Below, piece after piece: positions 7,933 to 16,631 of a stretch of 49,174 nt of DNA (within the stretch, counting starts at the first letter, position 1; each line of letters opens with the position of its first letter). This stretch comes from a virus: the IMG/VR virus record IMGVR_UViG_3300032006_000014, positions 1 to 49,174 of that record, one strand, 5' to 3'. A model generated the notes under the pieces. That model saw nothing but the letters and a program-made list of their open reading frames with translations. It did not search any database and was not told where the DNA came from. The translations under genes and the position numbers were made by a program.

Positions 7933-8126
7933 TATCTATCCTTTTTATTTTTTCTTAAAAACAAAACTACTTCGTTAACATAGCCATTCTCGTCTACGCA
8001 AGTACCACGCATGATATCACCCGCTGTAACTGCTACACGAGGTTTTCCTACACCCTTACTATTAGCTGTCTTAACAACTACTTGGTCAGGTGTGGGGGCT
8101 GATTTAAACCAATTTAGTAGACTCAT
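7932..8126 (-). CDS. Small hypothetical protein between helicase and primase
   Basis: 64 residues, not recognised. It starts MSLLNWFKS, has a strand-rich middle (PRVAVTAGDIMRG) and a basic end (FLRKNKKDR). An in-frame ATG at 8153 exists, but the start at 8126 is chosen because AAGGAGG lies 7 bases before it, one of the strongest ribosome-binding sites in the window. A promoter-like sequence sits just upstream. The small size and place in the primosome operon allow a regulatory or loader-like role, but nothing shows it. Confidence 0.7.
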   Translation of the reverse strand: MSLLNWFKSAPTPDQVVVKTANSKGVGKPRVAVTAGDIMRGTCVDENGYVNEVVLFLRKNKKDR

Positions 8127-8158
8127 CTTGTCCTCCTTATTTTCTAGACCCACAAAAT

Positions 8159-8187
8159 ATTATACTAAAATTAGACGACTCTGTTAA
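8159..8187 (-). promoter_or_regulatory. Sigma70-type promoter before the primase-SSB-polymerase genes
   Basis: On the minus strand TTAACA (8182-8187), 17 bases, then TATAAT (8159-8164). The -35 box overlaps the helicase stop codon. The predicted start lies about 25 bases before the strong ribosome-binding site of the small gene at 8126. It would give extra transcription of primase, SSB and polymerase within the operon. Confidence 0.65.
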
Positions 8188-9428
8188 AAGTCACCCCAAT
8201 CATAATCTTGATCCTCATAAATTTCGCCATTATTAATATTCCATTGCATTACCGCAAGATCAACTCCAACGTCATCATCACGATACTTTTGGAACTGTAC
8301 TAATCGCTTATTTTTATCATCTTCCATAGCACACATAGCTAATACTACATCAGAAGCCCTTATTAAGGCATCCCCAAATGCTACTTGATCCGCCCTAGGA
8401 GGCGAAAACATGTTCGCAGCATCTCTATTAGCCTGAGTGGATACGAAGATACATGTATCCATAGAAGTGCATAAATTTTTAAGACCGTAAAAAAGAGCAT
8501 GAGATTGTTCCCACATAGCTGATTTTGTATTTGTTGATATTAAGTAAACACCATCTATGACTACAAAGTCAGGGGTGTGTTTTCTTATCAACCCCGCTAT
8601 ACTTTCTAAAGATATACCAGACTGTCCTTCAATATGATCACAAACTAATAATCGTCTATTATTGGACTCTTTTAAAAATTTCTTATATGTGTCTTGTTCT
8701 ATCTCTTCCCCTCTACGTAAAGCACTATGAGATAGTTTATACCCCATTTTATGTGCCATAACCACATCTGTTCTAAGATTAATAGCCCTTGCTGACATTT
8801 CTGTTGAAATTAATAGTGTTTTAAATCCCTCCATTACTGCTGTAACAGCGGCATCTACACACATCCATGTCTTTCCAATAGTTGGTCTAGCAAAAACTGA
8901 TACTAACTCTCCTGCTTGCCATCCTACTCCTGTGGAATTAAGTGTTTTAAAGCTGGTAGGTATCCCTATCATGCCGTCACCTAATTGGCGTTTCTTAACT
9001 CTAGAAGCATATTCTTCAAACCGATCTAATGTTCCACCATCATAATACATAATGGAATCATCTTCTTCTATTTCTACTTCGGCTAATCCTGACATAATAT
9101 TGGTCAATGCCTTATGTGGATTATCCTCAACTAACCCCTTCTGTGCTTGTATCGTCTTTATTATTTTACGCTGTAAAACCTGAGATTTAAAAGCGTCTAA
9201 CGCAAAATCAAAGTTAGTTGCTCTAGCTTCATAGTCTAATGTTGGAAAACTGTCTTGCAAAACACCATCATTTGGAAATTCTTTATGGTTATCATAGTAA
9301 TCCATGATAAACCTATATGCGTCTCCATGCTTCGCAAAATCGTCTGCTGAATACTTAAACTTTCTTAAACTAGTTGTATCATTAATCCCAAAAACTAATG
9401 CTGATTCGATGTATTCGTAACTACTCAT
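8184..9428 (-). CDS. DnaB-type replicative helicase
   Basis: 414 residues: an N-terminal helical region (1-120) and a RecA-fold C-terminal domain. Walker A is ARPTIGKT (180-187; most DnaB proteins have Gly where this has Thr-Ile). The H1a motif is STE (208-210), Walker B is FVVIDG (288-293), and a downstream segment (FVSTQANRDA) fits the H3 region. It unwinds the fork 5'-3' as a hexamer and partners the primase downstream. The start overlaps the upstream TGA (ATGA) and has GAGAGG close by. It is slightly shorter than bacterial DnaB. Confidence 0.92.
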   Translation of the reverse strand: MSSYEYIESALVFGINDTTSLRKFKYSADDFAKHGDAYRFIMDYYDNHKEFPNDGVLQDSFPTLDYEARATNFDFALDAFKSQVLQRKIIKTIQAQKGLVEDNPHKALTNIMSGLAEVEIEEDDSIMYYDGGTLDRFEEYASRVKKRQLGDGMIGIPTSFKTLNSTGVGWQAGELVSVFARPTIGKTWMCVDAAVTAVMEGFKTLLISTEMSARAINLRTDVVMAHKMGYKLSHSALRRGEEIEQDTYKKFLKESNNRRLLVCDHIEGQSGISLESIAGLIRKHTPDFVVIDGVYLISTNTKSAMWEQSHALFYGLKNLCTSMDTCIFVSTQANRDAANMFSPPRADQVAFGDALIRASDVVLAMCAMEDDKNKRLVQFQKYRDDDVGVDLAVMQWNINNGEIYEDQDYDWGDF

Positions 9429-9691
9429 TGTGCCTCTCTTGAATATAAAACCCTATTTTCTTTTCCGTGTACGTAAAAGTATAGCCCAGAGTTAATATTC
9501 TTGTCAACCTCTTTACGTGCTTCAGCAAAATCTGTAAATATACCAACTACTTTAATTTCATCAGTCTTAGGGTTGACTGATAAAACCCGAAATTCTTCAT
9601 CAGCTAACCTAACCCATTTTATATTTTTAGGAAGATTTCCTCTTTCGGGGCTTCTTATCAGATGTCCCCTCATATTGTTTCTCTTTCTCAT
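9425..9691 (-). CDS. Small hypothetical basic protein
   Basis: 88 residues, not recognised. The N-terminus is Arg-rich; the rest alternates strands and a helix (KWVRLADEEFRVLSV, then FTDFAEARKEVDKNI, then GLYFYVHG), a small alpha/beta domain. It overlaps the preceding gene by 65 bases in another frame, so the true start may be the internal Met at residue 7; neither has a strong ribosome-binding site. It ends in an ATGA overlap with the helicase gene, which points to coupled translation and possibly a replisome role. Confidence 0.6.
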   Translation of the reverse strand: MRKRNNMRGHLIRSPERGNLPKNIKWVRLADEEFRVLSVNPKTDEIKVVGIFTDFAEARKEVDKNINSGLYFYVHGKENRVLYSREAQ

Positions 9692-10109
9692 CGGCCCATT
9701 CCCTTAAATCATTTGTTAATTCTTGTAACTGTTGGTACTGTGGTGCGGATGGTAACCATGTCGCCCCTAATAATTCTTTACGTTTCCACTTTTGTTTAAT
9801 ATTTTTATCTCCTTCAGTATGTACAAACCAGTATATTTTAGCACTAGTAGAAGGAATATAATATCTTAATCCTGCCATTACATAAGGAATATTAACGGAA
9901 CGATCATTCGCTCTCACTCCATTATATACTGCACAAGCCATTTTGTATGCCCCATGTTCATTCAAAGCTTCTTTAATAAGATGCATTTCATGACCAATAA
10001 ATCTAGCCACGATATACTCACGACCAAATTTATCCGCATACAAAGTCGTGAAAATATTAAAAATATCTTTAGCGTTATAGGTGGAAGGTAGTTTCTGATG
10101 AGTTTCCAT
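9627..10109 (-). CDS. Hypothetical protein upstream of helicase, possible loader
   Basis: 160 residues, not recognised. The N-terminal half is helical (FNIFTTLYADKFGREYIV, HLIKEALNEHGAYKMACAVYNG), the middle has aromatic residues (AGLRYYIPSTSAKIYWFVH), and the end is highly charged and Lys/Arg-rich (SDKKPRKRKSS). Position just before the helicase, and a helical N-domain with a basic tail, would suit a helicase loader or DNA-binding accessory protein, but this is inference from location only. It overlaps the sigma-factor gene by 35 bases. Confidence 0.65.
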   Translation of the reverse strand: METHQKLPSTYNAKDIFNIFTTLYADKFGREYIVARFIGHEMHLIKEALNEHGAYKMACAVYNGVRANDRSVNIPYVMAGLRYYIPSTSAKIYWFVHTEGDKNIKQKWKRKELLGATWLPSAPQYQQLQELTNDLREWADEKEKQYEGTSDKKPRKRKSS

Positions 10110-10593
10110 GCAATTTATCTCTTAATGATTGTCTAATCTTATATGCAGATTCTCCTAAATCAACAGTAATCTCACCCATCGTCATTCCATCCATACGTAA
10201 CATAATAAAACTTCTCTCGTCATCGGAAATATTATACTGATTAATTAAATCATCTACTAACATTGAACCATCTAAATCAGGGTCTTCCGATAAAGCTTCC
10301 ACAATTTCTAACGGTACTAACTCAGAGTCCGCAAAGGTTTCATCCAAACTATTTATGTTAGGTACTCGCTGTGCCTGTGAAATAAGAGTTCGGATTGTAT
10401 TCATCATAGCTGTATGTAAATAAGTATGAAAAGAAACTCCACGAGCCTCATCAAATTTTTTAGCTGCTTTAACTAAAACTATCCGTAATTCTTGAGCAAT
10501 ATCATCTCTATCCATTCCTTTAATAAATGTTGTAGAAGATATCTTTTGTACTTTAGGTTCCCATTGATTAATTAAATCATTGTTGATTAGCAT
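10075..10593 (-). CDS. Sigma-70 family RNA polymerase sigma factor
   Basis: 172 residues from the chosen start. Region 2 is clear: RDDIAQELRIVLVKAAKKFD, then GVSFHTYLHTAMMNTIRTLI, the core-binding and -10 recognition helices. A linker follows, and a C-terminal region 4-like helix-turn-helix lies near DDERSFIMLRMDGMTMGEI...SAYKIRQSLRDKL. It would redirect host RNA polymerase to phage genes, probably late ones. The start at 10593 is preferred over an ATG two codons upstream because AAGG lies 7 bases before it. It is encoded in the early/replication block, as expected for a middle or late regulator. Confidence 0.87.
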   Translation of the reverse strand: MLINNDLINQWEPKVQKISSTTFIKGMDRDDIAQELRIVLVKAAKKFDEARGVSFHTYLHTAMMNTIRTLISQAQRVPNINSLDETFADSELVPLEIVEALSEDPDLDGSMLVDDLINQYNISDDERSFIMLRMDGMTMGEITVDLGESAYKIRQSLRDKLHGNSSETTFHL

Positions 10594-11077
10594 TTTCATC
10601 CTTCTGGTAATTCCATTTTTTCATGGGTGAGGATGTCGGGGTCTTTTTACGATTTGCAGAATCTTCTTGTAACCTAGTAATTAAAGTTTTCTTAGTAGGC
10701 CATTTTATATGATTAGGACGTATATACATTCGTCTACCTAAAAATCGTTCAAGTGTTTTTACCGATTGTTGTATTTGCTCATAATCTTCCCAATTATGGA
10801 AACAGATATCAAAACATCTATCTGGTGTTAATGTTAATGCAGCAGCCGATTTTACAGTTAAAGACGAATTATTAGAATTACCAAGTCTATCTAAAATTTT
10901 ATTTATTTCGCCTACTAACAATCTACCTAATTTATCATCTACATCTTTATGGTGTGCTACCCAATGGATAGCAGATAAAATAGATAGCGGCTCTTGACAT
11001 TCCTCTCGTGCTATAGAAATAGCCTCCTGCCCTTCAGAGGGCAGGAAGGATATGTAATTATCTAATAATGTTGTCAT
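10577..11077 (-). CDS. Hypothetical protein between Hsp20 and sigma factor
   Basis: 166 residues, not recognised. The first half is helical (EGQEAISIAREECQEPL, DDKLGRLLVGEINKILDRL). The middle has paired Cys/His (DRCFDICFHNWEDYEQI), and the C-terminus is basic (GRRMYIRPNHIKWPTKKTLITRL). The protein could be a helix-rich DNA-associated or regulatory factor; the Cys-His cluster is too short for a confident zinc site. The start overlaps the Hsp20 stop (ATGA) with AGGT just upstream, and the end overlaps the sigma-factor gene by 17 bases. Confidence 0.65.
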   Translation of the reverse strand: MTTLLDNYISFLPSEGQEAISIAREECQEPLSILSAIHWVAHHKDVDDKLGRLLVGEINKILDRLGNSNNSSLTVKSAAALTLTPDRCFDICFHNWEDYEQIQQSVKTLERFLGRRMYIRPNHIKWPTKKTLITRLQEDSANRKKTPTSSPMKKWNYQKDENANQQ

Positions 11078-11493
11078 TCTACCTGTACAGATATAGTTTT
11101 GGGCTGTGCATCTTCAGCCTTGGGCATTGTGATACTAAGAATGCCATTCTTGTACGCAGACTTAATCTCGTCCATTACTACATTGTACTGTGCTATATTA
11201 GGAATCGTCCTAGAATAATTAAAGGCTTTTATACCTTTATATAAATATTTGTTATCAGAGTCAGCCTCTGAAGTGGCATTTCCTTCAACGGATATTTTTA
11301 GTGATCCGTTATCTAGATTAACTAAAATTCCATCTTTTTCTGCACCGGGAATTGCAATTCGGATTTGATACTCTGTTGGACGTTCTATAATATCCATTGG
11401 GTATCTTTCCTCTGGTGCAACAAAGTTAAACCATTTGGAATCAAATAAATCCGTTATAGTGTTATGAATCGTGTCATATTTTCTTAAAGTCAT
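11074..11493 (-). CDS. Small heat-shock protein (Hsp20/alpha-crystallin family)
   Basis: 139 residues. The alpha-crystallin domain runs from MDIIERPTEYQIRIAIPGAE to the end, with the typical strand pattern, the G-x-L motif (KNGILSITMPK) and a short tail ending ISVQVE. Hsp20 proteins are ATP-independent holdases; phage versions are known in T4-like cyanophages and are thought to protect phage proteins during infection. The start at 11493 is chosen because AGGAGAT lies just before it; an ATG at 11523 would leave almost no leader after the promoter. It is the first gene of the replication operon. Confidence 0.92.
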   Translation of the reverse strand: MTLRKYDTIHNTITDLFDSKWFNFVAPEERYPMDIIERPTEYQIRIAIPGAEKDGILVNLDNGSLKISVEGNATSEADSDNKYLYKGIKAFNYSRTIPNIAQYNVVMDEIKSAYKNGILSITMPKAEDAQPKTISVQVE

Positions 11494-11536
11494 AGTCTTA
11501 TCTCCTGTCTTATACTTTGGCATTTAGCCATACCTT

Positions 11537-11565
11537 ATTATACTAAATTTTATTTGGTCTGTCAA
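11537..11565 (-). promoter_or_regulatory. Consensus sigma70 promoter for the Hsp20/replication operon
   Basis: On the minus strand TTGACA (11560-11565), 17 bases, TATAAT (11537-11542): a perfect match to the bacterial housekeeping consensus in both boxes and spacing. It sits in the 53-base gap after the HTH/zinc-ribbon gene, and the predicted transcription start is about 35 bases before the Hsp20 start codon. This is the likely main early promoter for the whole replication block. Confidence 0.88.
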
Positions 11566-11576
11566 TGTAGCAGAGG

Positions 11577-11969
11577 TCATATAGTATCCCGTTTATAAAC
11601 GCAGTCTCTACTACAATATATGTATTCTTGACCTTGAGAATATTTAAACTTCAAATATGCCCTAGTTCTATAGAAAGGAACATGGCACACAGAGCAATTA
11701 ACCTTAATATGTCTGTATTTAAATGAGCATTCTTTAGAACAAAACTGCCGTTTTTTAGGTAATAGTTCTTTACATTGCAAACAATAATAGGCTGTTTGTC
11801 GTTTTAGTCTATTATTAGTAGGTAAATCGTGTTGTTTTAAAACTCTATGAATATACTGACGAGATACTGAAAAATGATCTGCTATTTGTTGCAAAGTCAT
11901 TAACGGATGTTCTTCTTTAAATATACTGATCCGTTTAATATCCCTCTTTTTCCAGCCTGTCTTTCTCAT
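11577..11969 (-). CDS. HTH + double zinc-ribbon DNA-binding protein
   Basis: 130 residues. The N-terminal helix-turn-helix (about 24-48) reads MTLQQIADHFSVSRQYIHRVL, a strong match to DNA-binding HTH domains. Two C-terminal zinc sites follow: C63/C66 with C77/C81, and C92/C95 with C119/C123 (CxxC...CxxxC each). Basic residues are spread through the zinc region. The likely role is a sequence-specific regulator, or an HNH-like protein lacking its nuclease motif; I see no HNH histidine pattern. It lies directly upstream of the consensus promoter, so it could control the replication operon. Its start overlaps the preceding stop (TAATG). Confidence 0.75.
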   Translation of the reverse strand: MRKTGWKKRDIKRISIFKEEHPLMTLQQIADHFSVSRQYIHRVLKQHDLPTNNRLKRQTAYYCLQCKELLPKKRQFCSKECSFKYRHIKVNCSVCHVPFYRTRAYLKFKYSQGQEYIYCSRDCVYKRDTI

Positions 11970-12304
11970 TAGACATCAGTCGTACCTTTTGTAAAGTCTA
12001 ACCCACCTATATCAGTTTGTGTCTTTAACCATGCATATGCTTGCTTTATGGGGCTTTTATTTTCCCCTAGTAAAACACTATCTGCAAAATATGTTGCATT
12101 ATCTGTTTTAGACACCTCTATATGCGAAACTAAACAAGGTGTTTTTTGTTGAGATATATCTGCTTTACTTCTAGCGGTAACATTATGGTAAACCTGTATT
12201 TGTATATTACTACTATTACCAGATATATGTACAAAACCGATTATTGTATAAGAATCTGCATGTGTAGCACCATATTCATCTGTAATACTTTTTTGGATTG
12301 CCAT
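11969..12304 (-). CDS. Hypothetical protein at end of tail module
   Basis: 111 residues, strand-rich and polar. It starts MAIQKSITDEYGATH, has SYTIIGFVHISG and IQIQVYHNVTARS strands, and a C-terminal helix with AYAWLKTQTD. Short strand-rich proteins of this kind often follow tail-fibre genes in marine siphophages and are probably virion components, but I cannot name the family. The ribosome-binding site is strong (AAGGAGG). It follows the tail hub/fibre gene by one base. Confidence 0.65.
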   Translation of the reverse strand: MAIQKSITDEYGATHADSYTIIGFVHISGNSSNIQIQVYHNVTARSKADISQQKTPCLVSHIEVSKTDNATYFADSVLLGENKSPIKQAYAWLKTQTDIGGLDFTKGTTDV

Positions 12305-12305
12305 T

Positions 12306-15300
12306 TTATCCTCCTTCTAAGGTCTTTACTCTAGCTTCTAACTTTTTCAATTCTTCTATTAATAATACTGAAAGCATTTTATAATTAACTGCATCAGGTC
12401 TATTCTGATCATCATAGGTTATTAATTCAGGAAGTTCTAAATGTACTTCTTCTGCTATTAATCCAAAATCATTTTTCCCCGTTACAGTTACTGTCGAGGT
12501 AACATCTTCATTTGAATCCTGATCTGTTGTATCAATCCATTTAAATGATTTAGCTGTCAGATTATATATTTTAGCAGAGTCTATAGATAATGCAGCAATA
12601 TTTTCTTTATATCGCTGGGATGAACTTGTCTTACGCAAGTACCCATTAGTATTAATCTGTAAATCATAATCACCAGTTCCAGTAGTAACGGATTTTAATT
12701 TTACTGAACTTTCAGCTTTTAAAACGCCCGCAGTAATATCAGGATACGTACCATTTTCGCTCCCTATAGACCCTGTAGAAGCGTAATAATCTCCTTCGGT
12801 TATATTGGTAGAACTTGTCCACCAAGCCATTCTATTGCCTGTTCCATTACCTGTAACCTCTCCATCATCACCAGCTGGCCCTTGTATTCCTTGGATTCCC
12901 TGTATCCCTTGCTGTCCCGTATCTCCACGGGGAATAACGAAGTTTAATTGAACATCATCACCAGAATCACCGTCTGTAACAATAGCGTTAGTTCCAGCAT
13001 TTCCTGTAGTAGTACTTCCTACAGTCACAGAAGCACCACCCCCACCATCAGCCCATGTTAAAGTAGCCAGCCCAGCCCCTGCGGTTCCATCAATCTCAGT
13101 TACGGTATTAACTTTTAGAAATTTATTCACGGCGGGTTGAGAATTAGGAAACTTAATTTTGTAGTTCTCTGATCCACCGGGCAACAAGTGTAAATGTCTG
13201 TTATCTTTAGATAATAATAAACCAGCCCAACCATAAACCCCATGCTCATTATTAATTTGTGTGGGAGCATTACCTGTCCCCCAAAAAGTTTCATCAACTT
13301 CCTCATTACCACCGCTACCCATGTACCCACGTATATATCCTAAATGATGACCATGTGTAGAAGTATTTGCATGTGCGCCACTTTGTGAAAAAAGTCCATA
13401 GGGTGTTGAAGTCCCACTTACTGAACCAGATACACTTAACATAAAACCTGAAGTTTCCTGTAAAATATTAAGCCCAAAATCTCTATTATTATATGTTCTG
13501 AGGCGCATTCTAGGATTATTATTATAATCATATACTTTCATTCTTTCCGTAGCGGCTCCTATATTTCCAGTACCACTCCACAAATCAAGTCTCTGATTTC
13601 CTGAAGTATTTAACTTAATTCCACTATAGTCTGTGGCTGTTGTTTGTATAGTCGAACCAGTAATCGTATGTTTTACGTCTATAGCATCTGCTACAAGTTG
13701 ATCTGTATCAACCACATTTGATTGAAGATACCCAGTTTTAATACTTCCTGCGGTTATATCAAAGCCGTTTACAGACATTGATCCACTACCTAATGGCATA
13801 ATAGATGGTGCAAAACCATCTCCGATTTCCGTAACTCTTATTTCAGCAAGAGGTACTCTATTTTTATCCGCCATAATAGCACCAGTAGTAGTGAAATATA
13901 ATGTTTTATTTGATGTACCTTTTTGTAATGAGTAATCTATGAAAGCATAATATGTTGTATTCTCTGCTAATTCGGATATAGTCCCCGCTCCATATATAGC
14001 ATATGAACCTGAGTTATTAGCGTCATGATCCCCTCCAGCAACAATAGCAGCAGCAATACCATCAGCAGTTGTTATTGTAGCATTAGAGTTTGCACCCTTA
14101 CTTCCCCATTTAACATGTCTATGAGCATTTCCTGTGGTAGCCCCTGTTGCAATAATATTTAAATCTGTAGAAAAGGTTTGGTTTCCTTTTGGTTGTTGGC
14201 TTGGTTCAACTTGTTTTGGTAACTCAATCTTTTGGCTTACAGCATTTGCAATACTTGCTTGTATACTTGGTCTTGCCCAACCGCCCTCATCACGAGCCTC
14301 TGATCCTACTACATCTAATTCTGTACTAGAAACGCCGGGTTGTTCGCTATAGGATATACCTGTAACAATAGACCGCATTCCTGTAACACCAACTAGATCA
14401 TTACGAACATATACCATATCTCCTGCTCGTACTGGAATGTAAAGTCTTACTTTATCCCCATTAGAGACAGAACCAGTAGACCAGTTAGAAACAGTAATAT
14501 CATTATTAGTACAAGAACTAATATAACCATATGTAGTTGTAGGTTCATTATTAGCATCTAGTTTAACAACTGTCATTCCAGATTTTACGCCATAATTAAC
14601 TATATTTGTCCAAGTTATAACTCCACTAGTAATACTAACATTTGTATTATCTATATAGAAATGGGGTTTTCGTAACATACGAACTTTACCCCTAACTACT
14701 TGAGAGGCTGTTCTCATTAATCTAGAAACTACACTTTCTATTATTTGTGATGGGCGTGTTTCATTAGAAGCATTTATACGAAATGTTCTATTTATACCAT
14801 ACGCCGCTGATTGTCTGGAAACTAATTGGAAATTACGCCCGCTGTTTGCAGTACTCCTAAACGTTGTTCCCGGCATTTCTACCATATCAGATGTTACTCC
14901 TGATACAATAGCATACTCAGGACTTGAATCAGAACCACCACTAGTAGCACTTAAATAATGTAATTTACCTACATCTGTTCCATTAGTTAATTCAAGTGTA
15001 TCACCTGTTAATAGTGATTGCTGCATACTATTAGGGTAACAACTAAAACTTGATCCGCCATTAATACTTTTTATTTTCCATAATTCCATATTTATGGTTT
15101 TTTCAAATAGTTCGTTCTCATTTCCAGTTTCAAAATCTCCTGCGTCAGAATAATGAACTAAAGCATTTGAATATAAATCTTCTTTCGGGCGTTCAAAATC
15201 AAAATCTTGTAGCATGACTTCGGTACGCCCATCTGTTGTGAATCCACCACTTTGAGGATATTCTACCCGTAATCCATACGTTTGAGGAGCCGCATTTGGT

Positions 15301-16082
15301 CGGGTTCCTCTTGGGAAATAATTAAAAAAGGCTGCTGGATTATGATTAGTAGCTGTAGAAGTTATATTTGAATCTACATAATAATCATACGAAAAACTTG
15401 TTCCTGAACTATCTAATGGTTCAGCTGCTGAAAGATTTGCAATATGTCCTAATGGAGATTTTTGGGATTGTGTCCCTAATTCATACTTACCATCTTGTCT
15501 AAATTTCTGATTAGATTCAACAAACTTAGTTCCCCCGTTAAGAACGGTAATATTACCGTCACGAGAATACAATCTAATCAAAGATTTAATTATTCCGCTT
15601 CTATCTGCATGAGCCGTTGCGTAATATTTTCCTTCACTATCTAAAGCTGCTCCGGGGCCAATATTTGTACCAACACTTGCTGAAGTATTTATAGTAAATC
15701 CAGCATTTCCATCGGTCATATTATCACGTAGTTCCGACATAGCGTCCCTACACGTTAATTCCATTACATTTCCATATTGAGCATCATATACTTCTTTAAC
15801 TCCATATACTCTACCCGAAAATAGGATGGAATAAGATTCTTCATCTCGTATACGAATCTGCATAAAGTCCGTAAAGACTCCTGTAAATGGGCCTTTTCGT
15901 GAACTTGCACTTGCATGATACGGATCGGAAGAACGGTTACTTAATGTAGCAACACCATTTCTAGGAGAACCCATTGTTTCTCGTATACTAAAAGATATTA
16001 ACGCATTAGACGTACCTGTTACATAAGCAGTAGTCCATGCTGATCCATTCCAATATTGTAAAATAGAACGTTGATAAGCCAT
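12306..16082 (-). CDS. Tail hub/fibre protein with collagen-like repeat and C-terminal S74 chaperone
   Basis: 1258 residues. The N-terminal ~120 residues (ISFSIRETMG..., IRIRDEESYSILFSGRVYG, LTCRDAMSEL) resemble tail-hub or tail-associated proteins. A long strand-rich, Gly/Ser/Thr-rich shaft follows, then a collagen-like stretch (GDTGQQGIQGIQGIQGPAG). The last ~105 residues are a Peptidase_S74 intramolecular chaperone: SSQRYKENI start, FGLIAEEV, then a C-terminal coiled coil. In this family the Ser just before the RxK segment starts self-cleavage after trimer folding. It is therefore probably a trimeric tail-tip fibre that binds the host. Strong AGGAG site. Confidence 0.85.
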   Translation of the reverse strand: MAYQRSILQYWNGSAWTTAYVTGTSNALISFSIRETMGSPRNGVATLSNRSSDPYHASASSRKGPFTGVFTDFMQIRIRDEESYSILFSGRVYGVKEVYDAQYGNVMELTCRDAMSELRDNMTDGNAGFTINTSASVGTNIGPGAALDSEGKYYATAHADRSGIIKSLIRLYSRDGNITVLNGGTKFVESNQKFRQDGKYELGTQSQKSPLGHIANLSAAEPLDSSGTSFSYDYYVDSNITSTATNHNPAAFFNYFPRGTRPNAAPQTYGLRVEYPQSGGFTTDGRTEVMLQDFDFERPKEDLYSNALVHYSDAGDFETGNENELFEKTINMELWKIKSINGGSSFSCYPNSMQQSLLTGDTLELTNGTDVGKLHYLSATSGGSDSSPEYAIVSGVTSDMVEMPGTTFRSTANSGRNFQLVSRQSAAYGINRTFRINASNETRPSQIIESVVSRLMRTASQVVRGKVRMLRKPHFYIDNTNVSITSGVITWTNIVNYGVKSGMTVVKLDANNEPTTTYGYISSCTNNDITVSNWSTGSVSNGDKVRLYIPVRAGDMVYVRNDLVGVTGMRSIVTGISYSEQPGVSSTELDVVGSEARDEGGWARPSIQASIANAVSQKIELPKQVEPSQQPKGNQTFSTDLNIIATGATTGNAHRHVKWGSKGANSNATITTADGIAAAIVAGGDHDANNSGSYAIYGAGTISELAENTTYYAFIDYSLQKGTSNKTLYFTTTGAIMADKNRVPLAEIRVTEIGDGFAPSIMPLGSGSMSVNGFDITAGSIKTGYLQSNVVDTDQLVADAIDVKHTITGSTIQTTATDYSGIKLNTSGNQRLDLWSGTGNIGAATERMKVYDYNNNPRMRLRTYNNRDFGLNILQETSGFMLSVSGSVSGTSTPYGLFSQSGAHANTSTHGHHLGYIRGYMGSGGNEEVDETFWGTGNAPTQINNEHGVYGWAGLLLSKDNRHLHLLPGGSENYKIKFPNSQPAVNKFLKVNTVTEIDGTAGAGLATLTWADGGGGASVTVGSTTTGNAGTNAIVTDGDSGDDVQLNFVIPRGDTGQQGIQGIQGIQGPAGDDGEVTGNGTGNRMAWWTSSTNITEGDYYASTGSIGSENGTYPDITAGVLKAESSVKLKSVTTGTGDYDLQINTNGYLRKTSSSQRYKENIAALSIDSAKIYNLTAKSFKWIDTTDQDSNEDVTSTVTVTGKNDFGLIAEEVHLELPELITYDDQNRPDAVNYKMLSVLLIEELKKLEARVKTLEGG

Positions 16083-16090
16083 TTAAACTC

Positions 16091-16621
16091 CTAGAATGTA
16101 ATATCGTTACGACCCTTGGCGATAAATTGCATTGTGTACTGCCATCTATCCTCTTGGGCTGGTAGAACTGAAAATTGTGCCTGTTGAATTGCAACATGAT
16201 ACAAAGCCCCACCCGTAGCGTTAGCACTATTAGTTGATACAGGAGTTGTGGTATCGCCCCACTCTATTTGTAATGTAGTAGAAGTATCAGTAACCCATTT
16301 CATAGCTACTTCTTCTAAGTAATTTTTATATGGGATGAAATATGTTTCACCACTTACATTTAATGTTTCCATTCCTCTTGTCCCCGCTGGGCTATTACCT
16401 GTTGTAGCAATATATGTTGCTTCAGTATCTATTATACCAGATAATGTTATTGCGGGTCTAAAAATACCTAAATCTAATAATTCAGGATTTCTTCTGGGTA
16501 TTGGAATCTGAATAGGAGTTTTAGCAATAGATACAGAAAATTGTTCGGCTTTTAATGCAAGTCGAACTGTGGCGGCTCCATGAGTGCCATTTCTAAGTAA
16601 TACTGCTAATGGTGAATCCAT
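16091..16621 (-). CDS. Probable distal tail or tail-tip structural protein
   Basis: 176 residues, strand-rich. It has a KTPIQIPIPRRNPELLDLG segment near the start and ends AQEDRWQYTMQFIAKGRND, a pattern common in proteins that join the tape-measure end of the tail to the hub. It lies between the tape measure (with a two-TM gene between) and the hub/fibre gene, which is where siphophages keep the distal tail protein. The name is from position and strand pattern only. AGGAG lies before the ATG. Confidence 0.65.
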   Translation of the reverse strand: MDSPLAVLLRNGTHGAATVRLALKAEQFSVSIAKTPIQIPIPRRNPELLDLGIFRPAITLSGIIDTEATYIATTGNSPAGTRGMETLNVSGETYFIPYKNYLEEVAMKWVTDTSTTLQIEWGDTTTPVSTNSANATGGALYHVAIQQAQFSVLPAQEDRWQYTMQFIAKGRNDITF

Positions 16622-16631
16622 TATTCATCTC

